Below are positions 5,308 through 13,570 of a DNA stretch of 35,373 bases, piece by piece. Numbering within the stretch: position 1 is the first letter of the stretch; every line of letters begins with the position of its first letter. The notes below the pieces were generated by a model, which saw only the letters and a program-made list of their open reading frames with translations, had not been told where the DNA came from and did no database searches. Both the position numbers and the translations under genes were made by a program. The stretch comes from Alphaproteobacteria bacterium (GTDB lineage: Bacteria > Pseudomonadota > Alphaproteobacteria > CAAGCB01 > CAG-977), in the NCBI GenBank assembly GCA_017480385.1, contig JAFVAT010000016.1, positions 1-35,373 on the forward strand, written 5' to 3'.

Positions 5308-6483
5308 CTAACGCCCGAAAACAGACCTTTGCGCGATCATTTCAAAAGTGCTTTCCAAAAAGCCGGCGTAAACGCTGCGATCATGACGGCTTGTTCCGCC
5401 GGAAGAAATTTCAATTTCTCCTGAAAAATAAACTTTCCCTTTAGGGGCAGGCAAAAACAACTTGCGCGGTTTGAAATTGGGCTGTGTTAATGTCTGCATG
5501 TCAATAAAACGATGAATTTCGGTATGGAACGGATGTGTCTGAATTAATACCAAATTGGAAAAGCTGTTCGTTCCACCGTAATCAAACGGCACGCGAATAT
5601 GAATATTAAAGTTTTCCGGCGCTTTTCCTTTTTTGACCAGCTTGATCGCTTCTTCACTCATGCCGGCAGCCAACAGTTCATTTACATGATGATAGCCGAC
5701 ATACTTTAAAAAATCGCGGCGGGTACGCTTAAACGCTTTGCGCAGTTCTGCCAGCCAGTTCGGATCCAAGGGAACATAATCCACTTCAATTAAATCCATG
5801 TTGATCAGGCCGGTCTGTTGAAACTGCCATTCCCATAGGGCCTTGTCTTCCTGAGAAGGAACCGATGCTTGCTGTGCCTGAGGCGCATAGGACGATTGCG
5901 GCGCATAAGGCTGGGCTGGTTGTTGATACGCAGGCGTATAAGGTTGCGGTGCCTGAGGAGCGTAAGGTTGCGGCGCATAAGGCTGGGCCGGTTGTTGATA
6001 CGCAGGCGTATAAGGTTGCGGCGCCTGAGGAGCGTAAGGTTGCGGCGCATAAGGCTGGGCCGGTTGTTGATACGCAGGCGTATAAGGTTGTGGTGCCTGA
6101 GGAGTATAAGGTTGCGGCGCGTAAGGCTGGGCCGGTTGTTGATACGCAGGAGTATACTGTGGTGCCTGAGGTGCATAAGGCTGAGGCGCATAGGGCTGAG
6201 GAGCCTGCGGCGGGGCTGCAGAACGCTGATAAGCGGGAGGAATTCTTTGAGGATATAGTGTTGAGGCCGCAACGGAAGAATCCTGCCCCTCTAACGTATC
6301 CGAATATGCCGATGCAGGGGCTGTTGGCGGCAGAGTTCTGAAGGAGCGGGCATCTTTGTAAATGGGTACAGGCCGAATATCACGGCGAACCGGCGTTACG
6401 CCCTGATTTTGAGCATCTTCAGCTGCCTCCCCTCTTGAACGAGCGGGCGGCGGCGGCATTTTAGATCCTGACCAATCCCACAT
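5308..6483 (-). CDS. Pro/Tyr/Gln-repeat protein with C-terminal HNH-like nuclease domain; candidate T4SS effector
   Basis: This 391-residue protein starts MWDWSGSKMPPPPARSRGEA and has an AAGGAAGG ribosome site. Residues about 1-90 are disordered and residues about 95-205 are Pro-Tyr-Ala-Gln repeats of about 24 residues. A folded domain follows from about 215. It contains FNIHIRVPFDYGGTNSFSNL followed by VLIQTHPFHTEIH, placing H295, N310, H320 and H324 in colicin-HNH spacing. Compared with the colicin E9 core HHDKP...GG, H295 matches the metal ligand but the second histidine (general base) is Ile296. It lies 33 bases downstream of the VirD4-like gene and just upstream of the SUKH gene, which suggests a secreted toxin with immunity. 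A catalytically inactive structural role is the alternative. Confidence 0.55.
   Translation of the reverse strand: MWDWSGSKMPPPPARSRGEAAEDAQNQGVTPVRRDIRPVPIYKDARSFRTLPPTAPASAYSDTLEGQDSSVAASTLYPQRIPPAYQRSAAPPQAPQPYAPQPYAPQAPQYTPAYQQPAQPYAPQPYTPQAPQPYTPAYQQPAQPYAPQPYAPQAPQPYTPAYQQPAQPYAPQPYAPQAPQPYTPAYQQPAQPYAPQSSYAPQAQQASVPSQEDKALWEWQFQQTGLINMDLIEVDYVPLDPNWLAELRKAFKRTRRDFLKYVGYHHVNELLAAGMSEEAIKLVKKGKAPENFNIHIRVPFDYGGTNSFSNLVLIQTHPFHTEIHRFIDMQTLTQPNFKPRKLFLPAPKGKVYFSGEIEISSGGTSRHDRSVYAGFLESTFEMIAQRSVFGR
5890..6200. repeat. 72-bp tandem repeats encoding a Pro/Tyr/Gln linker
   Basis: About four copies of a 72-bp unit encode TPAYQQPAQPYAPQPYAPQA-type 24-residue repeats. Copies are nearly identical at the DNA level, with small length variants at the ends, which indicates recent expansion. 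Open frames on the opposite strand here are by-products of the repeat. Confidence 0.85.
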
Positions 6484-6516
6484 TTCCTTCCTTTAACCCC
6501 TTTATTTTAAAAAGGA

Positions 6517-8886
6517 CTAAAACTTTTCATCAATAAAGTCGTCGTAGTTTTCGTTATCAAAAGCTCCCTCATCCTCTTCATCATCGTAATCTTCATCGTC
6601 GTCATCGTAATCTTCATCGTCGTCGTAGTCTTCGTCATCATCGTAGTCTTCGTCATCATCGTCAAAGTCGTCCGCCTCGTATTCTTCATAATCTTTCATG
6701 AATTCATCGGCGGCATCATCTTCCTCATCCTCTTCTTCGGCGATGTCGATCAATCCCTGCAATGCGCTAACGTCTGTATCTTCACGTTGGGCTACAACCC
6801 AATATGGAACAAAAGGCGATGGCGGAATATTGCACTTGGCTGTCATTTCTTTATCTAAGAACCAACGTGGGGCATCCGCCATAATCGGTCTGTTCATAAA
6901 CCCTTGCATTAGGACAATTTGCTGTGTTGACGGCAATGACAACATTTGAGACGCCCCGATCACAGCAGTTCCCTGCAAAGAACGCGACACGTTGGCCGAG
7001 AACGGCGTCGCCTGTTTTGACCAGCCTTCGGTTCTGGATTTGGAAGCGACTTCAACAGTCTTTGTCCCGATCATTTTTTCAAAACGTTGTGCCGTCTGTT
7101 CATTGTTCTGAGACAAAATAATTTTAGCCGCTGTTGTGGAAATAATTGTTTCCAAGTCGTCTTTTCCGTATTGTCCGGAAATTTGGCCTAAATCTTGTCC
7201 GATCAGCAAATAAGACACCTTTTGACCACGACCGACCGCAGGTCCGTCTTTCACAGCACCTAATTTAGGCATTTGCGGGAATTCGTCGAGCACGAACAAT
7301 GTTGGGAACGGTCCCGTCATCGAGCCGTCACCTTGTTTGAAATTGGGCGGATTCGCAATCAGGAAGTTACTCATCAATTCAACGAAGGTACCCGTAATAA
7401 TATTCAGCGCGCGGGCGTCAACTTGGTTCACTGACAAATAAATCGCAATGGATTTCATTTCTCCGGTGATAGGGTCCTTCATGCCGCGCAGGTCTTTGAA
7501 AATAAAGTCGCTCATTTTTGTCCTGGAGCGAACGGCCGAGTTCTTGAAAATACCGATACCGGTTAAAGCGGTGGATAAAATAGATCCGCGTTCTTTATCC
7601 GGCGTACCGGACAGCTGGTTCAGTTCCACAACGGCACGGTGAGCATAGCCATAGCGCTTACATTCTGCTACGGCCTGATCCAACATGTCGCGCATCGGAT
7701 CGGCCAACGCAGCCATTTGGTCGCCTTCCTCTGTTTTGCGTTTTATTTCCGCCGCCATTTGCATTTGCGCTTCGGTTAACCAGTCCAAAATCATGGCAAT
7801 GCACGGTTCCGCGCCAACCCATGATTCCGGCAGCATTTCCCACGTGCCGATCGGGACGTAGTTATTTAAGTCCAGTGTGCCGTTGCGCAGATGATCCAAG
7901 GCTTCCGCCGCATCTGCGTCGGTCATGTCCATATAATAGCCTTCCAGAACTTCACGGTCCTTGTCGTCCAGCTTCCCTTCATATAAGCGTCCGATAAAAT
8001 AGTCATTAGCGCGGGCATGTTCACATTTGCCAACAACAAAGTGGATAAAGCCGGTTAATGCGTTACGGCCTGTTTTAGCCCAGTGCGGGTCCGCGCCGCC
8101 CTTTGGTTCTTCCACCAAAACGTTAACCATAGAATCGACATACATGTCTCGTGCCGGTCCGAACGGCGGTAGGCAGGTGTTGGAAAGCATGTTCCAGCTG
8201 GGATAGTAAATGCCTTTTTCAGGTTCATCTTCAGCCCCCCAGTTGATAACAAAAACAGGACCGATTGTTTGTCGATAACCGCTGGTTTTAAAGCACAGTT
8301 CCGGTTTAGGGTCGTTCACAATAATACTGATGTTGTTTGATTCAAAAATTGTCGGCATAACGACCCCTACCGTTTTACCGGTACCAGGAGGCGCCAAGAC
8401 CAAAACTGACAATGTTTCGGGAAGACGCAGCAGCTTGCCGTGCCAACGGCCCAAGACCACAATAAATCCTCTGAACAGCCCCATTTTTTCAATGTCAGCT
8501 TTTGTCGCGATGCGACCGGAGCCGTGAATCGTTGATAACCATGAATGAGGGTTGGTCATAATCCCCGTCATTAAAATACCAAAAAAAGAAAAGAAAGGAA
8601 TTGCGGGCAACCAATAATAATAAGGCAGGTTTCCTCCCGTATCGAAAATTTTAACGGCCCATTTCCAATAGACCTTTATAAGGGCCATCGGCTGAACGGA
8701 CACCCTTTTGGTAAATTTCCAAATATACAGCATTGTGTTCTGACTGATTCCTCTGGGAATCAAATTTGTCATAGCAAAAGAGAGAATTGCAAGCAAATAT
8801 GAGACCATAAAAGCAATGAAGACTGTCCAGATAACCCATTGGATAGCAGCTTCTCTTTCTGCCCATTCTTCTCCGGTTCTTGCCAT
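6517..8886 (-). CDS. VirD4/TraG-type T4SS coupling ATPase with acidic C-terminal tail
   Basis: This 789-residue protein recruits substrates to the T4SS at the inner membrane. There are membrane segments at about 17-41 and 90-110. STIHGSGRIATKADIEKMGL (about 118-137) is the coupling-protein 'GSARWA' region. Walker A is APPGTGKT (165-172); Walker B is LFVLDEFPQMPKL near residue 535. The ATPase core with IGQDLGQISGQYG and a NNEQTAQRFEKMIGTKTVE stretch is typical of TraG/VirD4. The last 60 or so residues are a repeated Asp/Glu/Tyr stretch (DDDEDYDDDEDYDDD type) not usual in this family. A GGAG site precedes the ATG. The HNH-like gene follows after 33 bases. The N-terminal arrangement supports the conjugation/effector class rather than FtsK. 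Confidence 0.9.
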   Translation of the reverse strand: MARTGEEWAEREAAIQWVIWTVFIAFMVSYLLAILSFAMTNLIPRGISQNTMLYIWKFTKRVSVQPMALIKVYWKWAVKIFDTGGNLPYYYWLPAIPFFSFFGILMTGIMTNPHSWLSTIHGSGRIATKADIEKMGLFRGFIVVLGRWHGKLLRLPETLSVLVLAPPGTGKTVGVVMPTIFESNNISIIVNDPKPELCFKTSGYRQTIGPVFVINWGAEDEPEKGIYYPSWNMLSNTCLPPFGPARDMYVDSMVNVLVEEPKGGADPHWAKTGRNALTGFIHFVVGKCEHARANDYFIGRLYEGKLDDKDREVLEGYYMDMTDADAAEALDHLRNGTLDLNNYVPIGTWEMLPESWVGAEPCIAMILDWLTEAQMQMAAEIKRKTEEGDQMAALADPMRDMLDQAVAECKRYGYAHRAVVELNQLSGTPDKERGSILSTALTGIGIFKNSAVRSRTKMSDFIFKDLRGMKDPITGEMKSIAIYLSVNQVDARALNIITGTFVELMSNFLIANPPNFKQGDGSMTGPFPTLFVLDEFPQMPKLGAVKDGPAVGRGQKVSYLLIGQDLGQISGQYGKDDLETIISTTAAKIILSQNNEQTAQRFEKMIGTKTVEVASKSRTEGWSKQATPFSANVSRSLQGTAVIGASQMLSLPSTQQIVLMQGFMNRPIMADAPRWFLDKEMTAKCNIPPSPFVPYWVVAQREDTDVSALQGLIDIAEEEDEEDDAADEFMKDYEEYEADDFDDDDEDYDDDEDYDDDEDYDDDDEDYDDEEDEGAFDNENYDDFIDEKF

Positions 8887-9019
8887 TTTGGAAAATACTC
8901 CTTTAAATCAAAGTCATAAAATAACCCGTTTATTATAAAAGAAACGATAACAAAAATCTACAGCCCTCATTATATTTTTAATGAGAATAGCACATAAAAA
9001 CGAAAAAAAAGATGAAGAA

Positions 9020-10054
9020 TTATCCCAATACTCCGGAAACGCTGTGATATATTCCATCGTCCGGAGAAGTGACGGATGAAACGGTGTTCTGTAACGTTGC
9101 AATTTCGTCAGGACCGCCTTCTTCAAAACGGCAGACCGTGACATTCAGTCCGTTCCAGACTTCAAACATGTCTTCCGCATTAATGATCGTTCCTTGACGG
9201 ATTACGACCATTGTTTTAACTTCCATACCTCTTGCCGAACCTGTCAAAAGCGGCAGAAGCGAATCACGGGCATTTAAAACAACACGTACGGGAGAAATAC
9301 GATGGTTGCTTTCGGAGAACCACAACGGTTCTTCATCGTTGAACCGTTCTTCATCGGCCAACCAATCGCCGCTTTCAGAGTCAATCAGGCATAACAAAAT
9401 ATGGTCGGCAGCAATGGCTGCAAAATCGATCTTTTTGCCGGCTATTTTAGCATCTGAAATCAGCCTGTATCCGGCTGAACGTAAAATATCCATAACTGAG
9501 CCGCCCGAAACGGAAGAAGATGTTTGCCGCACCGGTGCTTCCTGACGCTGAGATCCTGTTGCCGGAGCCGGAGCCGGCGAAGCCGTTGCTGTCGGATTTT
9601 CCTCTTTTCCCGGTGCCTTGTCCACATGTTTGATTTTGCCGGACCCGGCTCTGATTGCGGGCGGGCGCGTCTGTTTATATGATTTTTTCTTTGTTACTTT
9701 TGGACGGGCCGTATTCTTTTCCTTTTTGCGTTCTTTGATTTTGCTGCGGATTAAGCGAATGGGGAATAACAGAATAATTTTGAACCACTTAATCCACGGA
9801 ACAGTACAAAGAGCAGCGGCTCCGGTCAGCCAAATAGGGATCATAGCAAAAAGGGCAAAGACAAATAGCCATTCACGAGCAGCCTGAATGACCCAACCGT
9901 TTTGCCATTCATTCCATATGTACAGCCAATGCTGCCTGGACATGGGGTTGAACCCCCACATGGCAATCATCAGCCTTTGGAACCAAAAGAAATATCCGAT
10001 TGTCCAAATAAATAAGATGAAAAAGATTCGTGAAATGGCAAAAATTATTTTCAC
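9020..10054 (-). CDS. T4SS-associated membrane protein, paralogue A
   Basis: This 344-residue protein has a GTG start preceded by GGGGGA. Two membrane segments (about 5-35 and 60-95) flank a SRQHWLYIWNEWQNGWVIQA loop. A Lys-rich linker (about 105-140), a Pro/Ala linker and a soluble C-terminal domain (about 185-330) follow. The soluble domain contains AGKKIDFAAIAADHILLCLI and VVIRQGTIINAEDMFEVWNG, a pattern loosely like restriction-endonuclease-fold (NERD-type) domains, but I see no complete catalytic motif. The adjacent upstream gene has the same architecture. Both precede the coupling ATPase in one operon, so a role with substrate recruitment is inferred. I do not recognise a named family. 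Confidence 0.55.
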   Translation of the reverse strand: MKIIFAISRIFFILFIWTIGYFFWFQRLMIAMWGFNPMSRQHWLYIWNEWQNGWVIQAAREWLFVFALFAMIPIWLTGAAALCTVPWIKWFKIILLFPIRLIRSKIKERKKEKNTARPKVTKKKSYKQTRPPAIRAGSGKIKHVDKAPGKEENPTATASPAPAPATGSQRQEAPVRQTSSSVSGGSVMDILRSAGYRLISDAKIAGKKIDFAAIAADHILLCLIDSESGDWLADEERFNDEEPLWFSESNHRISPVRVVLNARDSLLPLLTGSARGMEVKTMVVIRQGTIINAEDMFEVWNGLNVTVCRFEEGGPDEIATLQNTVSSVTSPDDGIYHSVSGVLG

Positions 10055-10075
10055 TAAAAAAATCCCCCGAAAAAC

Positions 10076-11146
10076 TTATTCGCCATTTTCTATTTCCATT
10101 AAATCTAAGATAGCGACAGCTATTGCATCGTTTAACTCCTGTGAAGAAGCCGGCTGAGACTTAATATATTCTATTAAGGCGTTCGTATCCGGCAAGGCCG
10201 ATGTTTTGCATGTCCCCATTCTTAAAACGGAAATATCCCACTTGTCTAAGAATGTCAACATCTTATCTGTGTTTGAAATGTCACCATGGTCTAAAATCAT
10301 ACAACAGTTTATACCCAATTTGGCATGCTGGGGTATTTTATCTTTGATGTATTTTTGCATCACGCTCCGTGCATTAACCATGTCTTGAAGCGGGGAAGAG
10401 ATTTTTTCTCCGGTTTCTGTTTTCCATACGGCGGGGGAAGCTTCGTCTTCTGTTTCCCAAACATTTCCTTGTTCGGGGCCTTCACATAACAAAAACAGAC
10501 TGTCTTGAGTAATGGCAAACAAATTGACAGGAAAAGAACGTATTTTCATTTGACGTAAAGTAAAAATCTTTTCTGCTTCCAACCCTTTTGCCAGGTTTTC
10601 CCATAAAGTAAAACGATCAAGTCCCGCATTCGCAGGAGTCGCCTGCCCTTGAACGGCATTTCCGGTATGGGAAGAATGTGACGCTGAAGATCCTTTGCCG
10701 CGCAGCTGATCAATATGATGCAGCTTTTGAGATGAAATTTTGATGACCTTTTCGGGCTCTTTTTTCGTTAATAAAGCTTCCTGTCGATTCGCCGGCCCCA
10801 GAGCTGCGGCTAAAGACTGCGCTTGAAGTTTAGCCTTTTTCTTATTATCCAAATATATTTTCGGGAAAAATAAAACTTTCTTCCAAGGAAAAACATGAAC
10901 AAGCCACCATGTGCCCAAATAGCCGGGAATAATAGCAAGGAGAGCGATAAAAAAGAAAACTTCTTTCGGTTTTCGCAGAACCCAGCCGTCTTTCCATTTT
11001 GTTATAATGTGCTGCCAGTGCCGTTCAGAGAGCAGATCAAAATGCCAGAAAAACGAGAAAAGTTCTCTGGCAAGGAAATAAAAAAGAACCGCTGCCACCG
11101 CAGCAGAAAAAAGAAGAGGAAGAAGATGTATTTTTCCTTTTTTCAT
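10076..11146 (-). CDS. T4SS-associated membrane protein, paralogue B
   Basis: This 356-residue protein is paralogous to its downstream neighbour. It has two membrane segments (about 7-32 and 63-85) with the loop LSERHWQHIITKWKDGWVLR between them, matching the SRQHW...W..GWV loop of paralogue A. A basic stretch (DNKKKAKLQA), a flexible linker and a soluble C-terminal domain (about 195-345) with RSFPVNLFAITQDSLFLLCE and NCCMILDHGDISNTDKMLTF follow. A GGAAT site precedes ATG 11146. It is the first gene after a strong minus-strand promoter (11203-11174). A duplicated pair flanking a VirD4-type ATPase could form a hetero-oligomeric adaptor; that is inference. No named family is recognised. Confidence 0.55.
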   Translation of the reverse strand: MKKGKIHLLPLLFSAAVAAVLFYFLARELFSFFWHFDLLSERHWQHIITKWKDGWVLRKPKEVFFFIALLAIIPGYLGTWWLVHVFPWKKVLFFPKIYLDNKKKAKLQAQSLAAALGPANRQEALLTKKEPEKVIKISSQKLHHIDQLRGKGSSASHSSHTGNAVQGQATPANAGLDRFTLWENLAKGLEAEKIFTLRQMKIRSFPVNLFAITQDSLFLLCEGPEQGNVWETEDEASPAVWKTETGEKISSPLQDMVNARSVMQKYIKDKIPQHAKLGINCCMILDHGDISNTDKMLTFLDKWDISVLRMGTCKTSALPDTNALIEYIKSQPASSQELNDAIAVAILDLMEIENGE

Positions 11147-11173
11147 AAAGCATTCCTATTCTGTTATAACAAC

Positions 11174-11203
11174 ATAATATAAAACGATTTCGGCAAATGT
11201 CAA
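11174..11203 (-). promoter_or_regulatory. Promoter for the minus-strand T4SS operon
   Basis: On the minus strand TTGACA (11203-11198) and TATTAT (11179-11174) are 18 bases apart, with ATG 11146 about 30 bases downstream. It probably drives the genes from 11146 to 4864, all on the same strand. Confidence 0.65.
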
Positions 11204-11209
11204 AAAGAA

Positions 11210-11228
11210 AGGGAGCTGAAGGCTCCCT
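11210..11228 (-). terminator. Terminator of the Lys/Arg-rich protein gene
   Basis: On the minus strand AGGGAGC-CTTCA-GCTCCCT is a perfect 7-bp stem followed by TTCTTTTTG. It ends transcription of the 11248-12219 gene and abuts the promoter of the next operon. Confidence 0.7.
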
Positions 11229-11247
11229 GTCTTTGAACGGAATGCTT

Positions 11248-12219
11248 TTATCTGCTTCCGTTCCTTCCTCCTTGACGCACATTTGTACGATTCCGAGCTC
11301 TGTTCTGTCCTCTGCTTGCCCGCTTGATGGCTTTTTGCATAGAAGACATGTTTTTAATGTTCTGTTTATGCTTAGCTCTCTTCTGACTAACCTGCTGTCC
11401 TGCTCTGGCCCGATTGGCTTTTGCTTTAGTTCTGTTCTGTGAGCCCTTCCCGTGCTGCTGAGCAGTTTGTTTTCCAGCTTTATTTTTACCTTTACTCTTG
11501 TTTTTAGCTTTATTCTTTTTCTTATCTTTATTCTTCTTCTTTGTTTTCTTTTTACTTTTCTTTTTCTTAGGCTGCTCGCTGCTTCGCTGATTACTATCAT
11601 TAGTACGCGTCTGAGGCTGCTGCTGCTCCTGAGGCGACTGATTCGTCTGCGGATTTGCTGGAGACGGCGAAGGCTGATCTTGCGTCCGTGGCGTTGGCGG
11701 TGGGGCAGGAGGCTCATTCGAAGTCTGCTGCGAATTCGGAGACGGCTGATTGGGAGAGGGCGCATTTGAGGGCGGCTGATTTGACGACGGTTGATTCGAA
11801 CGCTTGTTCTCAACATCGCTCCGTGTTAATGAGCCTTTGTTCTTCTCGGTATCGTTGCCGTTTTTGTCCTTATCTTTATCCTTATCCTTATTTCTGACAA
11901 AGAGCTTATTTAGCCCGTAGTCAATAAGATTTACCTTATCGATAACCTGTTGCAGAAGCTGATCAAAGAAAGCTCCCGACATAACTTCAGTGACCAAAAA
12001 ATCCGCTATGTTATCCGATTGTATCTGAAGCATACCCTGCCTTGGGAATCCCTTTTTTTCCACCTCTTCCTTTTGTTTTCCCGTAAAAGTCCCGACTTTT
12101 CCTTCCTTTTCAGGTGAGGGAGCTGAGCCTTCAAGGTTTCCTTCACCGGCGGTATCCCTTCCTTCTGCCTCCATTTGAGGGACAGATTGTTCAGTTTCAG
12201 AAGCGGTCATTTCAGTCAT
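11248..12219 (-). CDS. Low-complexity protein with highly basic C-terminus, T4SS locus
   Basis: This 323-residue protein starts MTEMTASETEQSVPQMEAEG with AAGGAGA before the ATG. Residues 1-60 are acidic and disordered. About 62-108 is the only ordered-looking part (QIQSDNIADFLVTEVMSGAF, then FDQLLQQVIDKVNLIDYGLN). About 125-215 is Pro/Ser/Asn/Gln-rich. From about 216 to the end it is almost pure Lys/Arg/Asn/Gln/Gly (KKKKSKKKTKKKNKDKKKNK and onward). I do not recognise a family. The tail would bind nucleic acid or acidic partners such as the Asp/Glu tail of the coupling protein; this is inference. It is transcribed separately, with its own terminator at 11210-11228. Confidence 0.55.
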   Translation of the reverse strand: MTEMTASETEQSVPQMEAEGRDTAGEGNLEGSAPSPEKEGKVGTFTGKQKEEVEKKGFPRQGMLQIQSDNIADFLVTEVMSGAFFDQLLQQVIDKVNLIDYGLNKLFVRNKDKDKDKDKNGNDTEKNKGSLTRSDVENKRSNQPSSNQPPSNAPSPNQPSPNSQQTSNEPPAPPPTPRTQDQPSPSPANPQTNQSPQEQQQPQTRTNDSNQRSSEQPKKKKSKKKTKKKNKDKKKNKAKNKSKGKNKAGKQTAQQHGKGSQNRTKAKANRARAGQQVSQKRAKHKQNIKNMSSMQKAIKRASRGQNRARNRTNVRQGGRNGSR

Positions 12220-12327
12220 CGGTATTCTCCTTAAACATGAGGAAACTCTTATACACTTAAAATTTAGTATATTTCAAAAGAGCTTTTTTGTCTATCACCG
12301 TCATTAAAAGTTCATAAAAAGGGGCAA

Positions 12328-13344
12328 CTATACTTTTAAGTGCTTGAAAAAAGAGGCTAATTGCTTGTTAACTGCGATAGCGTCTTTTGCGGACGGTTTG
12401 ACTAATCCGAAAAACTTTTTGGGCATGCGTTCCATTTGAATGGGAGAGAAAAACAATGGATTTGTAATTAATGTTTCATAAGCTTTGTCCGGATCTTTTT
12501 TGGCCAAGTTGAAATAATTATTGACTAATTTTGTGGCATCGACAGGAAAATGTTTGCGGTTTATTGCATCAATGAATAACTTTTTAGTGTCTTTTTCCTC
12601 TTCATCTATTTCTTTAATATCATTGATGATGTTATTCATTTCTTTTTCTGTTTTTAGCAGTTCCAGTTTTTCACGCACTTTTGCCATATCAAGCAGTAAG
12701 TTTAAAAAAGCAAGAATAATTTGATCTGCGGTCGTCAGGTCTTTGTCTTGAATACGTTGAAGCTCTGATTGAACAATTTTTTCCAAGGGCGCTGTTGTCT
12801 TCACAATTTCTTCCATTCCGTCGATAAAGGGGGATAGTTCCGCTAAATCGCTTAAAATGGCGTCGAAAAAATTTTCGCTGTCAGCATCGTTGATAAAATC
12901 TTCGACTTCCGAAATGTCTCTCGGTAATTCTATCAACATGGGCGGAAAATCATATCCTTCTTCTTCCGCGACCTGTTCGGCATATGTCCGCGCATATATA
13001 TAAAGTAAAAAAGCCTTTTTGGGGATCTTCCTTTGCCGTTCAACAGCGCCAAGAATATCATCAGGGAGCTTAAAAAGAGGCGGCTTTTTTTCTGGTACGG
13101 CAGGAGTTTGTTGAAAAGATGAAGCGCCGGACGCTGGCGCGGAGGGAATAGGAGTCGTTTGTGTAAAAGCCGGTGTTGTCGGCATGATTCTGTTTTGGGT
13201 GGGCGCTTTAACGGGGAAAGAAGGTTGCGGCGCGGGAGCTGCTGCTGTCGGTGCTGCGACGGGACGTTTAACCAGAACCTTTACACGTTTGACAAGAACC
13301 TTTTTGACCATGGGCTGAGGGGCGGATGATTGTTGTGAATCCAT
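12328..13344 (-). CDS. Unknown soluble protein with Lys/Val/Pro N-terminus, T4SS locus
   Basis: This 338-residue protein starts at ATG 13344 (AGGAAAAG upstream) rather than the TTG at 13365. The N-terminus MDSQQSSAPQPMVKKVLVKR is followed by VKVLVKRPVAAP and a Pro/Ala/Thr linker to about residue 90. The remainder is helical and charged, including LFKLPDDILGAVERQRKIPK, FLLYIYARTYAEQVAEEEGY and a coiled-coil-like stretch KVREKLELLKTEKEMNNIIN (about 235-255). No signal peptide or membrane segment is seen. The VKRPV element recurs at the C-terminus of the 25993-26976 protein of the same locus. Function is unknown. The gene is divergent from the first VirB6-like gene. Confidence 0.55.
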   Translation of the reverse strand: MDSQQSSAPQPMVKKVLVKRVKVLVKRPVAAPTAAAPAPQPSFPVKAPTQNRIMPTTPAFTQTTPIPSAPASGASSFQQTPAVPEKKPPLFKLPDDILGAVERQRKIPKKAFLLYIYARTYAEQVAEEEGYDFPPMLIELPRDISEVEDFINDADSENFFDAILSDLAELSPFIDGMEEIVKTTAPLEKIVQSELQRIQDKDLTTADQIILAFLNLLLDMAKVREKLELLKTEKEMNNIINDIKEIDEEEKDTKKLFIDAINRKHFPVDATKLVNNYFNLAKKDPDKAYETLITNPLFFSPIQMERMPKKFFGLVKPSAKDAIAVNKQLASFFKHLKV

Positions 13345-13429
13345 AGCTTTATTCTTTTCCTGCAAATTTTTTTAAAACTGTTTTAAGCTTAAAGGAATAA
13401 AAGGACGAAGTCAAAAACTTATGCGGTTA

Positions 13430-13463
13430 TTTTGATTTTTTGATGTATGATTAAAAATCAAAA
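13430..13463. promoter_or_regulatory. Inverted repeat in the divergent T4SS intergenic region
   Basis: TTTTGATTTTT (13430-13440) and AAAAATCAAAA (13453-13463) are perfect 11-bp inverted repeats separated by 12 bases. They lie midway between divergent genes starting at 13344 and 13571, a position suited to a shared operator. It could also be a simple AT-rich terminator-like hairpin. I see no gene in 13345-13570. Confidence 0.4.
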
Positions 13464-13570
13464 AACTGTCATATTCAGAATAACGATTTTGTATTATCCT
13501 AAAAGAATAGAATTTTTATCGGCTTTCCATATCTGGGGCATTTTAAGGCTTGGCCTGAAAGGATATTAAC

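Noticed and set aside
5865-6341. Long plus-strand frames opposite the HNH-like protein (Val/Ala/Lys or Arg/Leu-rich)
   Set aside because: They are shadows of the 72-bp repeats; no start context, and composition follows the repeat.
8914-9144. 76-codon minus-strand frame between the coupling ATPase and its upstream neighbour
   Set aside because: Mostly overlaps the end of the 9020-10054 gene in another frame and its remainder is AT-rich intergenic sequence without a start context.
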